64,000 nt of DNA from Anaerococcus jeddahensis. GTDB taxonomy: Bacteria > Bacillota > Clostridia > Tissierellales > Peptoniphilaceae. A model generated the notes under the pieces. That model was given only the letters and a program-made list of their open reading frames with translations, had not been told where the DNA came from and ran no database searches. The stretch's first letter is position 1. The number at the start of each line of letters is the position of its first letter. The position numbers and the translations under genes are program-made. Location of the stretch: positions 620,001 through 684,000 of the forward strand of contig NZ_CWHU01000005.1 in assembly GCF_001182725.1 (NCBI RefSeq). Reading direction: 5' to 3'. Below, one piece after another: positions 9,508 through 18,056 of this stretch.

Positions 9508-10920
9508 ATGAAATTATTAGAACGATTGGGTTTTAAAGATAAGAATAATAATTTAAACCAGTCAATTGAAAGTGGTAATGAGGACTACCTCTTAGTTTAT
9601 CCTAAAAGTGTAGAAGATGAAGTAAACAGAACAATATCATCTCTTGGTTTTATTGATAAGGAAATCCCAGAAAAATCAAGTCTTGAGCAAATTAAAAAAG
9701 AATACAAAGAAAATCAAGAAAAGCTTAAAGAAGTAAATAAAAAACTTGAAAAAATTAAAGAAGAAAATATAGATGATTTGAAAAATCTTCCAAAAACAAT
9801 TGATTTTTATAAAAAATCTTCTAAACTTAAGGAAAAAATGCTTAAGGGAAGAAAATATTTTTATTTATCAGGTTGGGTTCCACAATCAAAAATCCAAGTG
9901 GTAAAGGATACAGTCGACAAGTATGAAGACAGCTTAGTCGATCAAAAAAAAAATAGCCAGACAATAGCAAACCCACCCACGAAATTAAAAAATAATAAGA
10001 TAGCTAGACCATTTGAATTTTTGGTAAACATGTATGGAGCCCCAAATTACAATGAGCTTGATCCAACAGGGTTTTTTGCAATAACCTATATGCTCTTGTA
10101 TGGAATGATGTTTGGAGATTTGGGACAAGGATTGATATTTATTCTAGCTAGCTTTTTAATAGAAAAGAAAAGTAAAATTTTTGGTCAATTAGTAAGAAGA
10201 ATCGGTTTTTCAGCATCATTTTTTGGTTTGATGTATGGATCATTTTTTGGAATTGAAGATTTGATACCAACATTATTAATAAAACCATTTGATAATATTT
10301 TAAAAGTCTTAGTTGCTTCAGTTGCTTTTGGAGTTATTTTACTTTTAATATCTTATATATTAGGAATATATAACAAACTTCACAAGCAAAAAGATTTGGA
10401 AGAAGGAGTTTTTGGAAAAGATGGTATAGCAGGATTAATAATGATGATTTCATTTATTTCAATAATCCTAAATATAGTAAAAGTAAATCCTATACCTATG
10501 CCTGTTTCTATAATCTTACTTATTTCATCAATAGTTTTGATGATATTTAAGCAACCAATTTCAAGAAGGCTTTTAGATATGTATCCGATATATGACCAAT
10601 CAAGTTCTGATTATTATATTGAAAGTTCATTTTCTATAATTGAAGCTTTACTTTCAGTTTTCTCAAATTTAGTTTCCTTTACAAGGGTTGGTGCTTTTGC
10701 AATAAATCACGTTGGTTTATATATGGCATTTGAGGTTATGAGCAAACTTGTAGGTGGCGGATTTATAGGAATAATAATTTTAATATTCGGAAATATTTTA
10801 ATTATTGGTCTTGAAGGAATGATAGTTTTCATTCAAGGATTAAGGCTAGAATTTTACGAAATGTTTAGTAAATATTACAAGGGAGACGGACAAAAATTTA
10901 GTCCAATAAGTAAATCATAA
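9508..10920 (+). CDS. A/V-type ATPase subunit I, C-terminal part (returning coil and membrane domain)
   Basis: Stator subunit I (a) of 470 residues lacking the usual N-terminal third. Residues 1 to about 150 contain the second half of the cytosolic lobe (DYLLVYPKSVEDEVNRTISS), a returning coiled coil and the family motif YFYLSGWVP. From about 165 on lie the transmembrane helices, with FGDLGQGLIF and, near the end, SNLVSFTRVGAFAINH carrying the essential arginine of the ion half-channels. I chose ATG 9508 because AAAGGAGG ends 4 bp before it; an in-frame GTG at 9493 would bury that site inside the gene. The complete protein is probably formed by two polypeptides. Confidence 0.85.
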   Translation: MKLLERLGFKDKNNNLNQSIESGNEDYLLVYPKSVEDEVNRTISSLGFIDKEIPEKSSLEQIKKEYKENQEKLKEVNKKLEKIKEENIDDLKNLPKTIDFYKKSSKLKEKMLKGRKYFYLSGWVPQSKIQVVKDTVDKYEDSLVDQKKNSQTIANPPTKLKNNKIARPFEFLVNMYGAPNYNELDPTGFFAITYMLLYGMMFGDLGQGLIFILASFLIEKKSKIFGQLVRRIGFSASFFGLMYGSFFGIEDLIPTLLIKPFDNILKVLVASVAFGVILLLISYILGIYNKLHKQKDLEEGVFGKDGIAGLIMMISFISIILNIVKVNPIPMPVSIILLISSIVLMIFKQPISRRLLDMYPIYDQSSSDYYIESSFSIIEALLSVFSNLVSFTRVGAFAINHVGLYMAFEVMSKLVGGGFIGIIILIFGNILIIGLEGMIVFIQGLRLEFYEMFSKYYKGDGQKFSPISKS

Positions 10921-10930
10921 GGAGATAACA

Positions 10931-11356
10931 ATGATTTTAATTTCAATATTAGCATTAGCTTGCGTAGTAATTACAATTTATTCAGGTTTATACCTACTTA
11001 AAAACAACGAAGATGGATCAAAAGAAAAAATTAGAAAAGCATTAAAAATTAATTTATCAACATTTATACCTATAATGGTAATGATTTTGGTTTTAGTTTT
11101 ACCAAATGGTGTAAAGGCAGCTGCAGCAGGAAATGCTAGCCAAGCAGGAAATGGTTTAAAATATATTGGCGCAGCTTTATCAACAGGTCTTGCAACAATT
11201 GGTACAGGATATGCAGTAGGTCAAGTAGGATCAGCAGCTCTTGGTGCAATATCAGAAGATGCTTCAATTCTTGGTAGAACAATAATTTTCGTAGGACTTG
11301 CTGAAGGTATTGCAATCTTTGGTGTAATTATTTCTATAATGATTTTATTCTCTTAA
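10931..11356 (+). CDS. A/V-type ATPase rotor-ring subunit K
   Basis: Membrane rotor subunit (c-ring) of 141 residues with four predicted helices: about 1-23, 42-60, 74-100 and 114-141. The second hairpin is canonical (TGYAVGQVGSAALGAISE, then GLAEGIAIFG) and carries the ion-binding glutamate E125. The first hairpin (helices 1 and 2) has no membrane-buried carboxylate, giving one ion site per four helices as in V-type rings. Q94 in helix 3 lies in the region that contributes ligands in sodium-coupled rings, but H+ versus Na+ cannot be decided here. Good ribosome binding site AAGGAG. Confidence 0.88.
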   Translation: MILISILALACVVITIYSGLYLLKNNEDGSKEKIRKALKINLSTFIPIMVMILVLVLPNGVKAAAAGNASQAGNGLKYIGAALSTGLATIGTGYAVGQVGSAALGAISEDASILGRTIIFVGLAEGIAIFGVIISIMILFS

Positions 11357-11357
11357 A

Positions 11358-11594
11358 ATGAAAGCAAAAATTATAACAAATGACATGTCTTTTCTTCTTG
11401 GCTTTAGGCTTGGAGGAATTGATGGTCAAATTGTAGAAAATAAAGAAGATATATCTTATAATTTCAAAAATTTTACTAAAGAAAAAGACTTAGCTTTAAT
11501 TATTTTCTCAAAGGATTGTTATGAGAAAATCAAAGAAGAAGTTGAAAATTATAGGGTAGAAAATGCTACTCCTTTAGTGGTAGTTTTGGATTAG
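11358..11594 (+). CDS. A/V-type ATPase subunit F, short form
   Basis: Central-shaft subunit F of 78 residues. The N-terminal Rossmann-like half is recognisable: KIITNDMSFLLGFRLGGIDGQIV matches the family's GFrLaGi motif, and it ends in TPLVVVLD, where other members have a beta strand before a C-terminal helix. Family members are normally about 100 residues, so roughly 20-25 C-terminal residues are missing. The ATG follows the subunit K stop by one base and has no ribosome binding site of its own, so it probably depends on translational coupling. Assignment rests on the motif plus position between K and E. Confidence 0.8.
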   Translation: MKAKIITNDMSFLLGFRLGGIDGQIVENKEDISYNFKNFTKEKDLALIIFSKDCYEKIKEEVENYRVENATPLVVVLD

Positions 11595-11608
11595 TAAAGG
11601 AGAATTGA

Positions 11609-12229
11609 ATGCTTGATTTAAGTGCAAAAATTTCGAGTTTTAGAAAAATGGTTTGGTCAAACGAAAAAAGAAAAAGCGAAAAGCAATTGTATGATTCAAC
11701 AGACTATTCTTCAAAAACTTTAAATGAAATAAAAAATAATTTAGAAAAAAATTATAATCAATATATTGAAAAAAGAGAAGAATTTGCTAAGGCAAGAAAA
11801 AATGAAAAGATAGCAAATATTTCTCAAATTAAAAAAACTTCTTATTACAAGTTTAAACAATCACTATTAAACCAATTAATTGATGAAATAAAAGAAGAGT
11901 TGAAAACTTATAGCAATAGCGATGAATATAAGAAAAAACTTGTAAAAGAAGCAAATGAAGTATACAAAAATTTATCAGAAAATAATAAAGATTTAATTTT
12001 ATGTGTAAAAAAATCTGACCAAAATTTGTTCGATTTTAATACAGATATAATGGATGATTCTAAAATTGGTGGTTTTGTTATAAAAAATAAAGATTTAACC
12101 TACCAATATGATTATTCTTTAGAAAAAAAATTAGAAAATTACAAATACGAAATTGGTAGTAAATTTTATAAGATAATTTCTGATGAATTTGAAAAAGAAA
12201 TGGAGGATGGTGATGACTCCAACAATTAA
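11609..12229 (+). CDS. A/V-type ATPase peripheral-stalk subunit E
   Basis: Peripheral-stalk subunit E of 206 residues. The N-terminal half is a long charged helix (about 20-110) and the C-terminal half is the globular domain with the conserved IGGFVIKNKDLTYQYDYSLEKKLE stretch (GG-x-h then a short segment before a leucine-rich helix; about 150-175) that binds the catalytic head. E normally pairs with a subunit G/H along its helix; no separate G gene exists here, and the helix at the end of the split subunit I product is the candidate partner. It has an AAAGGAG ribosome binding site and overlaps subunit A by 17 bp. Confidence 0.85.
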   Translation: MLDLSAKISSFRKMVWSNEKRKSEKQLYDSTDYSSKTLNEIKNNLEKNYNQYIEKREEFAKARKNEKIANISQIKKTSYYKFKQSLLNQLIDEIKEELKTYSNSDEYKKKLVKEANEVYKNLSENNKDLILCVKKSDQNLFDFNTDIMDDSKIGGFVIKNKDLTYQYDYSLEKKLENYKYEIGSKFYKIISDEFEKEMEDGDDSNN

Positions 12230-13964
12230 AACAATAAATGGTCCAGTTATAGAAGCAAGAGATGCATCAGACTTAAAAATTAGAGAGATGGTGACAGTTG
12301 GTGATTTAAAACTAATTGGTGAAGTTGTATCAATTGATGGAGATTATGCAACAATCCAAGTTTACGAAGATACTTCTGGTCTTAAGGTTAATGATGAAAT
12401 AATTAAAACTGGTAGGCCCTTATCAGTAAGACTTGGGCCTGGCATGATAGGAAATATGTTTGATGGAATCCAAAGACCTCTTGACAAAATAGCAGCTAAA
12501 CACGGATCTTTTATTCCATCAGGACTTGGTCTTTCAAATCTTGATGAAGATAAAAAATGGGATGTAAAAATAAAAGTTAAAGTTGGAGATAAAATAAAAA
12601 AAGGCCAAATTTATGCAACTATTGATGAAAGTCCCATAATTGAGCATAGACTTATGTCAAATGTTGACGGAGAAGTTGTAGAAGTATCAGCTGACGGCAA
12701 ATATACAATTGAAGATGTAGTTGTAAAAGTTAAAACTGATCAAAAAATTGAAAATTTAAAACTATATCAATATTGGCCAGTAAGAATCCAAAGACCTATT
12801 AAAAGATCAAAATCTTTAAGTGAGCTGCTTCTTACAGGTCAAAGAGTTTTGGATATATTTTTCCCAATAGCAAAGGGAGGAACTGTTGCAATTCCAGGAG
12901 GATTTGGAACTGGAAAAACAATGCTTCAACACCAATTAGCTCAATATTCCAATGCCGATATAATTATTTATATTGGTTGTGGTGAACGTGGAAACGAAAT
13001 GACTCAAGTTCTTGAAGATTTTCCAGGACTTATTGATCCAAATACTGGAAGAGGTCTAATGGAGCGAACAATTCTTATTGCAAATACTTCAAATATGCCA
13101 GTAGCTGCAAGAGAGGCGAGTATTTATACTGGAATTACTATGGCTGAGTATTTTAGAGATATGGGTTATGATGTTGCTTTGATGGCAGATTCTACTTCAA
13201 GATGGGCAGAAGCCTTGAGAGAAATTTCTGCAAGACTTGAAGAAATCCCAGCTGAAGAAGGATATCCTGCTTATCTTGGATCAAGACTTTCACAATTTTA
13301 TGAAAGAGCAGGAGATTTTCACAATTTAAATGGAAGTCAAGGATCTGTTACTTTAATTGGAGCAGTTTCTCCAACAGGTGGAGATTTTTCTGAACCTGTA
13401 ACAGAAAATACCAGAAGAAGTGTAAATGTATTTTTGGGTCTTGATAAAAATCTTGCCTATTCTAGACATTATCCTGCTATAAATTGGCTAACATCATATT
13501 CAAACTACCTTAATCAAATGTCAGATTACTATGAAAATATTACTGGAGAAGATATAATTTCACTCAGAAATAAAATGATGGAAATTTTAACTGAAGAAGA
13601 TAAGCTTCAATCAATAGTAATGCTTGTTGGAAAAGATTCTTTATCAAATAAGCAAAAAAATCTTTTGGATGTTGCAAGTGTTTTAAAAATTGCATATCTT
13701 CAACAAAATGCTTTTAATGATATTGATAAATATGTCCCATTAGATAAGCAAATACAGATGTTAAAAGTTATAGAAAATTATTATAAACTTTCTAATGAAG
13801 CAATTGATAAGGGTATTTCTTATAAAAATCTTTATAATAAATCTTTAATTTCAAAGATTAACTCAATGAAATATGATATAAAAAATGATGAAAGTGAAAA
13901 ATTTGTAGAATTAAACAATTATATTCGCTCATATTTTCAAACATTAGAAGAAGGTGAAAAATGA
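12213..13964 (+). CDS. A/V-type ATPase catalytic subunit A
   Basis: Catalytic nucleotide-binding subunit of the V1/A1 head, 583 residues. Start ATG 12213 is chosen because GGAGG ends 6 bp before it and it gives the usual N-terminus [18 protein letters not shown]; an in-frame ATG at 12183 would add ten lysine-rich residues inside subunit E. Seen: the family's non-homologous bulge region (about 110-180), P-loop GGFGTGKT with K235, the catalytic glutamate in GCGERGNEM, and [18 protein letters not shown]. It overlaps subunit B by ATGA. It either hydrolyses ATP to pump ions or makes ATP; direction is not determinable from sequence. Confidence 0.97.
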   Translation: MTPTIKTINGPVIEARDASDLKIREMVTVGDLKLIGEVVSIDGDYATIQVYEDTSGLKVNDEIIKTGRPLSVRLGPGMIGNMFDGIQRPLDKIAAKHGSFIPSGLGLSNLDEDKKWDVKIKVKVGDKIKKGQIYATIDESPIIEHRLMSNVDGEVVEVSADGKYTIEDVVVKVKTDQKIENLKLYQYWPVRIQRPIKRSKSLSELLLTGQRVLDIFFPIAKGGTVAIPGGFGTGKTMLQHQLAQYSNADIIIYIGCGERGNEMTQVLEDFPGLIDPNTGRGLMERTILIANTSNMPVAAREASIYTGITMAEYFRDMGYDVALMADSTSRWAEALREISARLEEIPAEEGYPAYLGSRLSQFYERAGDFHNLNGSQGSVTLIGAVSPTGGDFSEPVTENTRRSVNVFLGLDKNLAYSRHYPAINWLTSYSNYLNQMSDYYENITGEDIISLRNKMMEILTEEDKLQSIVMLVGKDSLSNKQKNLLDVASVLKIAYLQQNAFNDIDKYVPLDKQIQMLKVIENYYKLSNEAIDKGISYKNLYNKSLISKINSMKYDIKNDESEKFVELNNYIRSYFQTLEEGEK

Positions 13965-15334
13965 GAAAGCAATATACAAGAATTAAAAAAATAGAGGCAT
14001 CTATAATTGAACTTGAAAAAGTTGAAGACATTGCCTATAACGCAGTTGTAAAAATTCATACTTTGGGAGAAGATTTTATTGGACAAGTTGTAAAAATTGA
14101 AGATGAGACTGTAACAGTTGAAGTCTATGGTAATACTCAAGATTTTTCTCTTAATGATATTGTAGTAGAATTTGAAGAAAAACCTCTTGAAATTCCTCTT
14201 AATGAATCTATTTTGGGTAGAACCTTTAATGGAATTGCACGACCAATTGATGATGGTGGAGAAATTTATTCTGAGAAATTTTATTCAGTGGAAGGAAACC
14301 CGTTAAATCCAGTTGCAAGAGAATACCCAAGAAACTTTATCCAAACAGGAATTTCATCAATTGATATTTTGACAACTTTAATTCGTGGACAAAAACTTCC
14401 TATTTTTTCTGGATCAGGAATGCCACACAATAAAATTGCCGCACAAATTGTAAGGCAAGCAAAATTAAAAACTGATGAGGATTTTTGTTTTGTTTTTGCT
14501 GCTATGGGAATCAAAAAAGATGAGGCCATGTTTTTTGAAGATGCTTTTACCAAAGCTGGTGTAAAAGATAAGGTAGTAATGTATGAAAATTTGGCAGATG
14601 ATCCAATTATGGAAAGATTAATTACTCCAAAATGTGCACTTACAGCTGCTGAATATTTGGCTTTTGAAAAAAATAAACACGTTTTGGTAATAATTACAGA
14701 TATAACTTCTTATTCTGAAGCTCTTCGTGAAGTTTCTTCAATAAGACAAGAAGTTCCTTCTCGTAAGGGATATCCTGGATATTTATATTCAGATCTTGCA
14801 AGTTTATATGAAAGAGCTGGTATGATTGAAGGAGTTAATGGATCAGTTACTTTGATTCCTATTTTAACAATGCCAAATGATGATATTACTCATCCAATTC
14901 CGGATTTAACTGGTTATATTACCGAAGGACAAATTGTAATTGACAGAAGTTTAGATCAAAAGGGAATTTATCCTCCAATAAATATTCTTCCTTCTCTTTC
15001 AAGACTTATGAAAGATGGAATTGGTGAAGGATATACCAGGAAAGATCATGAAGATTTGATGAACCAATTATATGAATCTTATTCAAAAGTTCAAGAAATT
15101 AGAAGTATTTCTCAAATTGTTGGGGAAGATGATTTATCTGATGTTGATAAATCTTATTTGAAATTTGGAAAAGATTTTGAAAATAGATTTTTAAGCCAAG
15201 ATTCTTATGATAATAGAAGTCTTGAAGAATCTTTGGATTTAGGATGGGATATTTTGAAAATATTACCTATTGAAGAAATCCACAGGGTAAGCCCAGAAAA
15301 TAAAGAAAAATTCTTGGGAGTTAAAAATGACTGA
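13961..15334 (+). CDS. A/V-type ATPase regulatory subunit B
   Basis: Non-catalytic B subunit of the ATPase head, 457 residues, normal length. It shares the A/B fold but the P-loop is replaced by [15 protein letters not shown], as expected for B subunits. Conserved segments include [16 protein letters not shown], the long [16 protein letters not shown] region and [19 protein letters not shown]. It follows subunit A with a 4 bp overlap and overlaps subunit D by 8 bp, so A, B and D are translationally coupled, matching the stoichiometric A3B3D head. Confidence 0.97.
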   Translation: MRKQYTRIKKIEASIIELEKVEDIAYNAVVKIHTLGEDFIGQVVKIEDETVTVEVYGNTQDFSLNDIVVEFEEKPLEIPLNESILGRTFNGIARPIDDGGEIYSEKFYSVEGNPLNPVAREYPRNFIQTGISSIDILTTLIRGQKLPIFSGSGMPHNKIAAQIVRQAKLKTDEDFCFVFAAMGIKKDEAMFFEDAFTKAGVKDKVVMYENLADDPIMERLITPKCALTAAEYLAFEKNKHVLVIITDITSYSEALREVSSIRQEVPSRKGYPGYLYSDLASLYERAGMIEGVNGSVTLIPILTMPNDDITHPIPDLTGYITEGQIVIDRSLDQKGIYPPINILPSLSRLMKDGIGEGYTRKDHEDLMNQLYESYSKVQEIRSISQIVGEDDLSDVDKSYLKFGKDFENRFLSQDSYDNRSLEESLDLGWDILKILPIEEIHRVSPENKEKFLGVKND

Positions 15335-15950
15335 AACTAAATTTGCTCCAACTAAGGCAAATTTGATGAAGGCAAAAAATCAACTTGGTCTTATCAAAGA
15401 AGGTTATGATATTCTTGATAAGAAAAGAAAAGCCTTGATTGGTCAATATAACGCCAAAATAAATCAAAGAAATGAACTCAATAAAGTTGTAAATTCATAT
15501 ATAAAAGATGTTAAAAAGAATATAAAAAAAGCTATAGTAACAACTGGGGAAGATAGGCTTAAATCTATTGCCTTATCAGTTCCCTTGGATGAATCAATTA
15601 CTCTTAAAGAAAAAAAGTTTATGCAAACTAAAATTTTTGAGATAAATTTTGATGAAAAAAAATTAGACTTATCATATTCATTAAATCTAACAAGTTCTTT
15701 GTTTGATGAAGCTTTACTTTCTTTAAATAATTTGAAAGAGAAAGTTTATAAATTAGCTGAACTTGATACCACTATAAAAAATTTGGATACTGAGATTAAA
15801 AAGACTTCTAAAAAAGTAAATTCGTTAGAAAAAGTTCAAATTCCAAATTACGAAGCAATAATAAAGTCAATTTCAGGTCAAATTGAAGAAAGAGAAAGAG
15901 AAGAATTTTCCAAGACAAAAATAATTAAAAACAAAAAAATTAATAAGTAA
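15327..15950 (+). CDS. A/V-type ATPase shaft subunit D
   Basis: Central rotor shaft subunit D, 207 residues. It is almost entirely helical with the antiparallel coiled-coil layout of the family: N-terminal [33 protein letters not shown] (the conserved PTK-x-x-L-x-x-x-k start followed by L-L-k-x-K-R) and a C-terminal helix ending [22 protein letters not shown], matching the R-V-N-A-L-E-x-v-x-I-P motif. A basic tail of about 25 residues follows. The ribosome binding site GGAG is inside subunit B. Last gene of the ATPase operon. Confidence 0.95.
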   Translation: MTETKFAPTKANLMKAKNQLGLIKEGYDILDKKRKALIGQYNAKINQRNELNKVVNSYIKDVKKNIKKAIVTTGEDRLKSIALSVPLDESITLKEKKFMQTKIFEINFDEKKLDLSYSLNLTSSLFDEALLSLNNLKEKVYKLAELDTTIKNLDTEIKKTSKKVNSLEKVQIPNYEAIIKSISGQIEEREREEFSKTKIIKNKKINK

Positions 15951-16167
15951 AAGGTAGATGATTATTTCATCTCAGAGCGTAGACAAAGTAAGCTTAATAA
16001 TTCAATAATGATTTAAAAATAAAATTACGCTAAAACCCATCTCGACTAAGTGAGTGAAACGAACGCATGGAGAGATCTCATGAGATTTCTCGACTCACTA
16101 GGTTCGCTCGAAATGGGTGAAAATTCAGTTTGTCAACAGTCTGAGATGATTATGTCATCTATCTTTT
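15951..16167. repeat. Nested imperfect inverted-repeat element (REP/MITE-like) after the ATPase operon
   Basis: A 217 bp gene-free region that is almost entirely inverted repeat. Outer arms are 15951-15989 and 16128-16167: TCATCTCAGA (15967-15976) pairs with TCTGAGATGA (16140-16149), and an inner GTNGACAAA block is also mirrored. Each arm end is itself a small hairpin (AGATGA...TCATCT). Inside is a second palindrome, 16035-16118, bounded by ACCCAT and ATGGGT and centred on the perfect ATCTCATGAGAT at 16075-16086. The inner unit is locally GC-richer than its surroundings and resembles dispersed palindromic repeats of the CGACTCnCT...GCTCGAAATG type seen in many genomes (recollection, not checked). 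No protein is encoded. Confidence 0.7.
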
Positions 16168-16170
16168 TTT
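16144..16170 (+). terminator. Terminator at the right end of the repeat element
   Basis: AGATGA (16144-16149) pairs with TCATCT (16155-16160) around a five-base loop, followed by a run of seven T at 16164-16170. It is the only T-tailed hairpin after subunit D and so the likely end of the ATPase transcript. The long outer arm could form a competing, larger stem with 15951-15989. Confidence 0.65.
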
Positions 16171-16206
16171 ATGGGTATATTTCTAATATAAGGACTAGGA
16201 GGGCTT

Positions 16207-16743
16207 ATGGAAGATATAAAAAATGAAGTTAAAAAAGCTTGTTTGGAAATTCTAGAAAAATCTAAGGCCAAAGAAGGGGATGTTTTTGTTCTTGGTGGAT
16301 CTTCTTCTGAAATTTGTGGCTATAAAATCGGATCACATTCTAGTGAAGAAATTGGGGAAATTGTTGTAAAAACTTTGCTTGAAATTTTAAATGAGAAAAA
16401 AATCTATCTTGCTGTTGGTGGTTGTGAGCACATAAATAGGGCCATTGTTGTTGAGAAGGAACTTGCTTTAAGAGATAGGTATGAGATTGTTTCGGTTGTA
16501 CCACAAATTCATGCTGGTGGATCTTTTGCGACTGCTGCATATAAAAATTTTAATGATCCTATCGTAATTGAGCACATAAGTGGAGATTTTGGTATGGATA
16601 TTGGAGATGCAAATATCGGTATGCATATAAAATTTGTTCAAGTTCCACTTAGGTTGGAAATTAAAAATATTGGCTTTGCTCATTTAACTGCCCTAAAATC
16701 AAGACCAAAATTAATTGGTGGAATAAGGGCGAGATATGAATAA
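16207..16743 (+). CDS. YwlG/UPF0340 (TIGR01440) family protein
   Basis: Cytosolic protein of 178 residues in the DUF436/YwlG family, function unknown. Strong family signatures: VLGGSSSEICGYKIGSHSS (about 28-46), LAVGGCEHINRAIVVE, VVPQIHAGGSFATAAY and HISGDFGMDIGDANIGMHIK. The many Gly, His and Asp positions suggest a ligand-binding fold, but no reaction is known to me. In Firmicutes the gene is often near glyA or rpiB; here it stands alone between the repeat element and a convergent rodA. The ribosome binding site AGGAGG precedes the ATG by 6 bp. Confidence 0.88.
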   Translation: MEDIKNEVKKACLEILEKSKAKEGDVFVLGGSSSEICGYKIGSHSSEEIGEIVVKTLLEILNEKKIYLAVGGCEHINRAIVVEKELALRDRYEIVSVVPQIHAGGSFATAAYKNFNDPIVIEHISGDFGMDIGDANIGMHIKFVQVPLRLEIKNIGFAHLTALKSRPKLIGGIRARYE

Positions 16744-16748
16744 AAAAA

Positions 16749-16780
16749 CCTTGCAAATTTATTTTTGCAAGGATTTTTTT
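16749..16780. terminator. Bidirectional terminator between ywlG-type gene and rodA
   Basis: CCTTGCAAA (16749-16757) pairs with TTTGCAAGG (16764-16772), with T-runs on the plus side (16774-16780) and an A-run before the stem (T-run on the minus strand). It serves both convergent genes. Confidence 0.88.
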
Positions 16781-17954
16781 ATTTGTTTTTAGATAAATTT
16801 ATTTTTCTATTTTTTGTATTATTAAATTTTATCGTTTCATAATCGCTTGTGTCTTCTATGTCATAAGATGACTTTTGCATTGATGCTGATAGGGCAAGTC
16901 CTATATTTATAAAACAGATTAGTAAAAATGTTCCTCCTGATGAGAAAAATGGGAGGGGAATTCCTGTTACAGGCATAAGTCCTATAGTCATTGCTACATT
17001 TTCAAAAATATGGACAAAAAACATAGCGCAAATTCCTGAAACCATTAGAGAGATGAAAGTATTTTTGGATTTTTTGCTTATAATTAAAAGCCTATAAATC
17101 ATAATAACAAAGGCAATTAACATAAGAAGAGCTCCAATAAAACCCAACTCTTCTGCAAGAACTGAAAATATAAAATCACTTTCTTTTTCAGGAATGTATC
17201 CGTATTGGGCTTGGGTTCCTTTCATAAAACCTCTTCCTGAAAACATACCAGAACCAATTGCAATTAGTCCTTGTTGTTGTTGCCAACCACTTCCTGATGT
17301 ATCTCTTGATGGATCTAAAAAGTCGTGAATCCTATCTGCCTTATATCCTTCTAAATTTAAAAACAAAATTAAGGCTCCAACAATAGCTACTGACAAAAGT
17401 CCAATAATCCATTTCCAAGAAAGTCCCGCCAAAAATAGCATTACAGCTATAAAGAAAATATAAACCATGGCTGTACCAAAATCTGGTTGCAACAAAATAA
17501 AAATTATTGGTGTGAAGGCAAAAACTAAAGTTTTTAATAATCTTGATGGATCATTTATGTCATTTTTGTATTTTTCTAAATAAGCTGCTAGGGCAAAAAT
17601 AATTCCTACTTTTGTAATTTCAGAAGGTTGGACTTGAACAGGTCCAAGAATCAACCATGAATTTGATCCCCACCTTTCAGCTCCTTGGCCTAGAAAAATT
17701 GTTAATATCAAAAGTAATAAGGAAACTCCATAAATAGGATAGGCCGCTTTTTTTAAAACATCCATGTCCATGGTACATATTAAAATTATAAATAAAAAAC
17801 CTAGAAGGCTTGCAAAAATTTGACTTCTAATTGCTAATAAATTGCCAGAAAAGGCTGAGTAAAGGACAAAAAGTCCAAATATGCTCAAAAAAGCTACACT
17901 TAAAAACAAAAGCCAGTCAAATTTTTTTAAATCTTTTTTCTTAATATTAAACAT
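16779..17954 (-). CDS. rodA: Rod shape-determining SEDS glycosyltransferase RodA
   Basis: SEDS-family peptidoglycan polymerase, 391 residues with about ten membrane helices. The ATG at 17954 is chosen because GGAG lies 7 bp before it; a further in-frame ATG at 17972 would put that site inside the gene. Conserved features: VQPSEITKVGIIFALAAYL, QPDFGTAMV, the loop WQQQQGLIAIGSGMFSGRGF (RodA-like), PEKESDFIFSVLAEELGF containing the putative catalytic aspartate, and GLMPVTGIPLPFFSSGG. The IGLMPVTGIPLPF form and GTQ-x-x-x-x-x-PE favour RodA over FtsW. A partner PBP is not in this window. Confidence 0.9.
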   Translation of the reverse strand: MFNIKKKDLKKFDWLLFLSVAFLSIFGLFVLYSAFSGNLLAIRSQIFASLLGFLFIILICTMDMDVLKKAAYPIYGVSLLLLILTIFLGQGAERWGSNSWLILGPVQVQPSEITKVGIIFALAAYLEKYKNDINDPSRLLKTLVFAFTPIIFILLQPDFGTAMVYIFFIAVMLFLAGLSWKWIIGLLSVAIVGALILFLNLEGYKADRIHDFLDPSRDTSGSGWQQQQGLIAIGSGMFSGRGFMKGTQAQYGYIPEKESDFIFSVLAEELGFIGALLMLIAFVIMIYRLLIISKKSKNTFISLMVSGICAMFFVHIFENVAMTIGLMPVTGIPLPFFSSGGTFLLICFINIGLALSASMQKSSYDIEDTSDYETIKFNNTKNRKINLSKNK

Positions 17955-17977
17955 TAAATCACTCCAATTCAAAATTA

Positions 17978-18006
17978 ATTATATAATAGACGGAAAATTT
18001 CTTCAA
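17978..18006 (-). promoter_or_regulatory. Sigma-A type promoter of rodA
   Basis: On the minus strand TTGAAG (18006-18001) and a perfect TATAAT (17983-17978) are separated by exactly 17 bp, about 24 bp ahead of the rodA ATG. The -35 box overlaps the probable promoter of the divergent nth gene. Confidence 0.75.
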
Positions 18007-18026
18007 TTATTATTTTTTATTAAGGG

Positions 18027-18032
18027 TATAAT
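18027..18032 (+). promoter_or_regulatory. -10 element of the nth operon promoter
   Basis: TATAAT at 18027-18032 faces nth. No good -35 box is present at 17 bp; the nearest candidate, TTCAAT at 18002-18007, is 19 bp away and shares bases with the rodA -35. Divergent, possibly mutually interfering promoters. Confidence 0.5.
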
Positions 18033-18056
18033 GATAAAACGATAAGAGGTGATATT

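Noticed and set aside
8620..10920. Split subunit I as a simple sequencing error or recent nonsense mutation
   Set aside because: The frames match, so a single base change could explain the stop, but an AAAGGAGG site sits 4 bp before an ATG directly after it, and the first product ends in a long helix not part of normal subunit I. This looks selected, though not proven.
15951..16206. CRISPR array or small structured RNA gene such as 6S or tmRNA
   Set aside because: There are no evenly spaced direct repeats and no recognisable conserved core of those RNAs; the structure is palindromic.
16340..16683. Long antisense open frames opposite the YwlG-type gene
   Set aside because: They mirror a strongly conserved protein, are rich in Gln/His/Leu runs typical of reversed coding sequence, and lack start signals. 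The same reasoning excludes antisense frames over eno, pgk, ispH/S1, gatB, pyrF and trxB.
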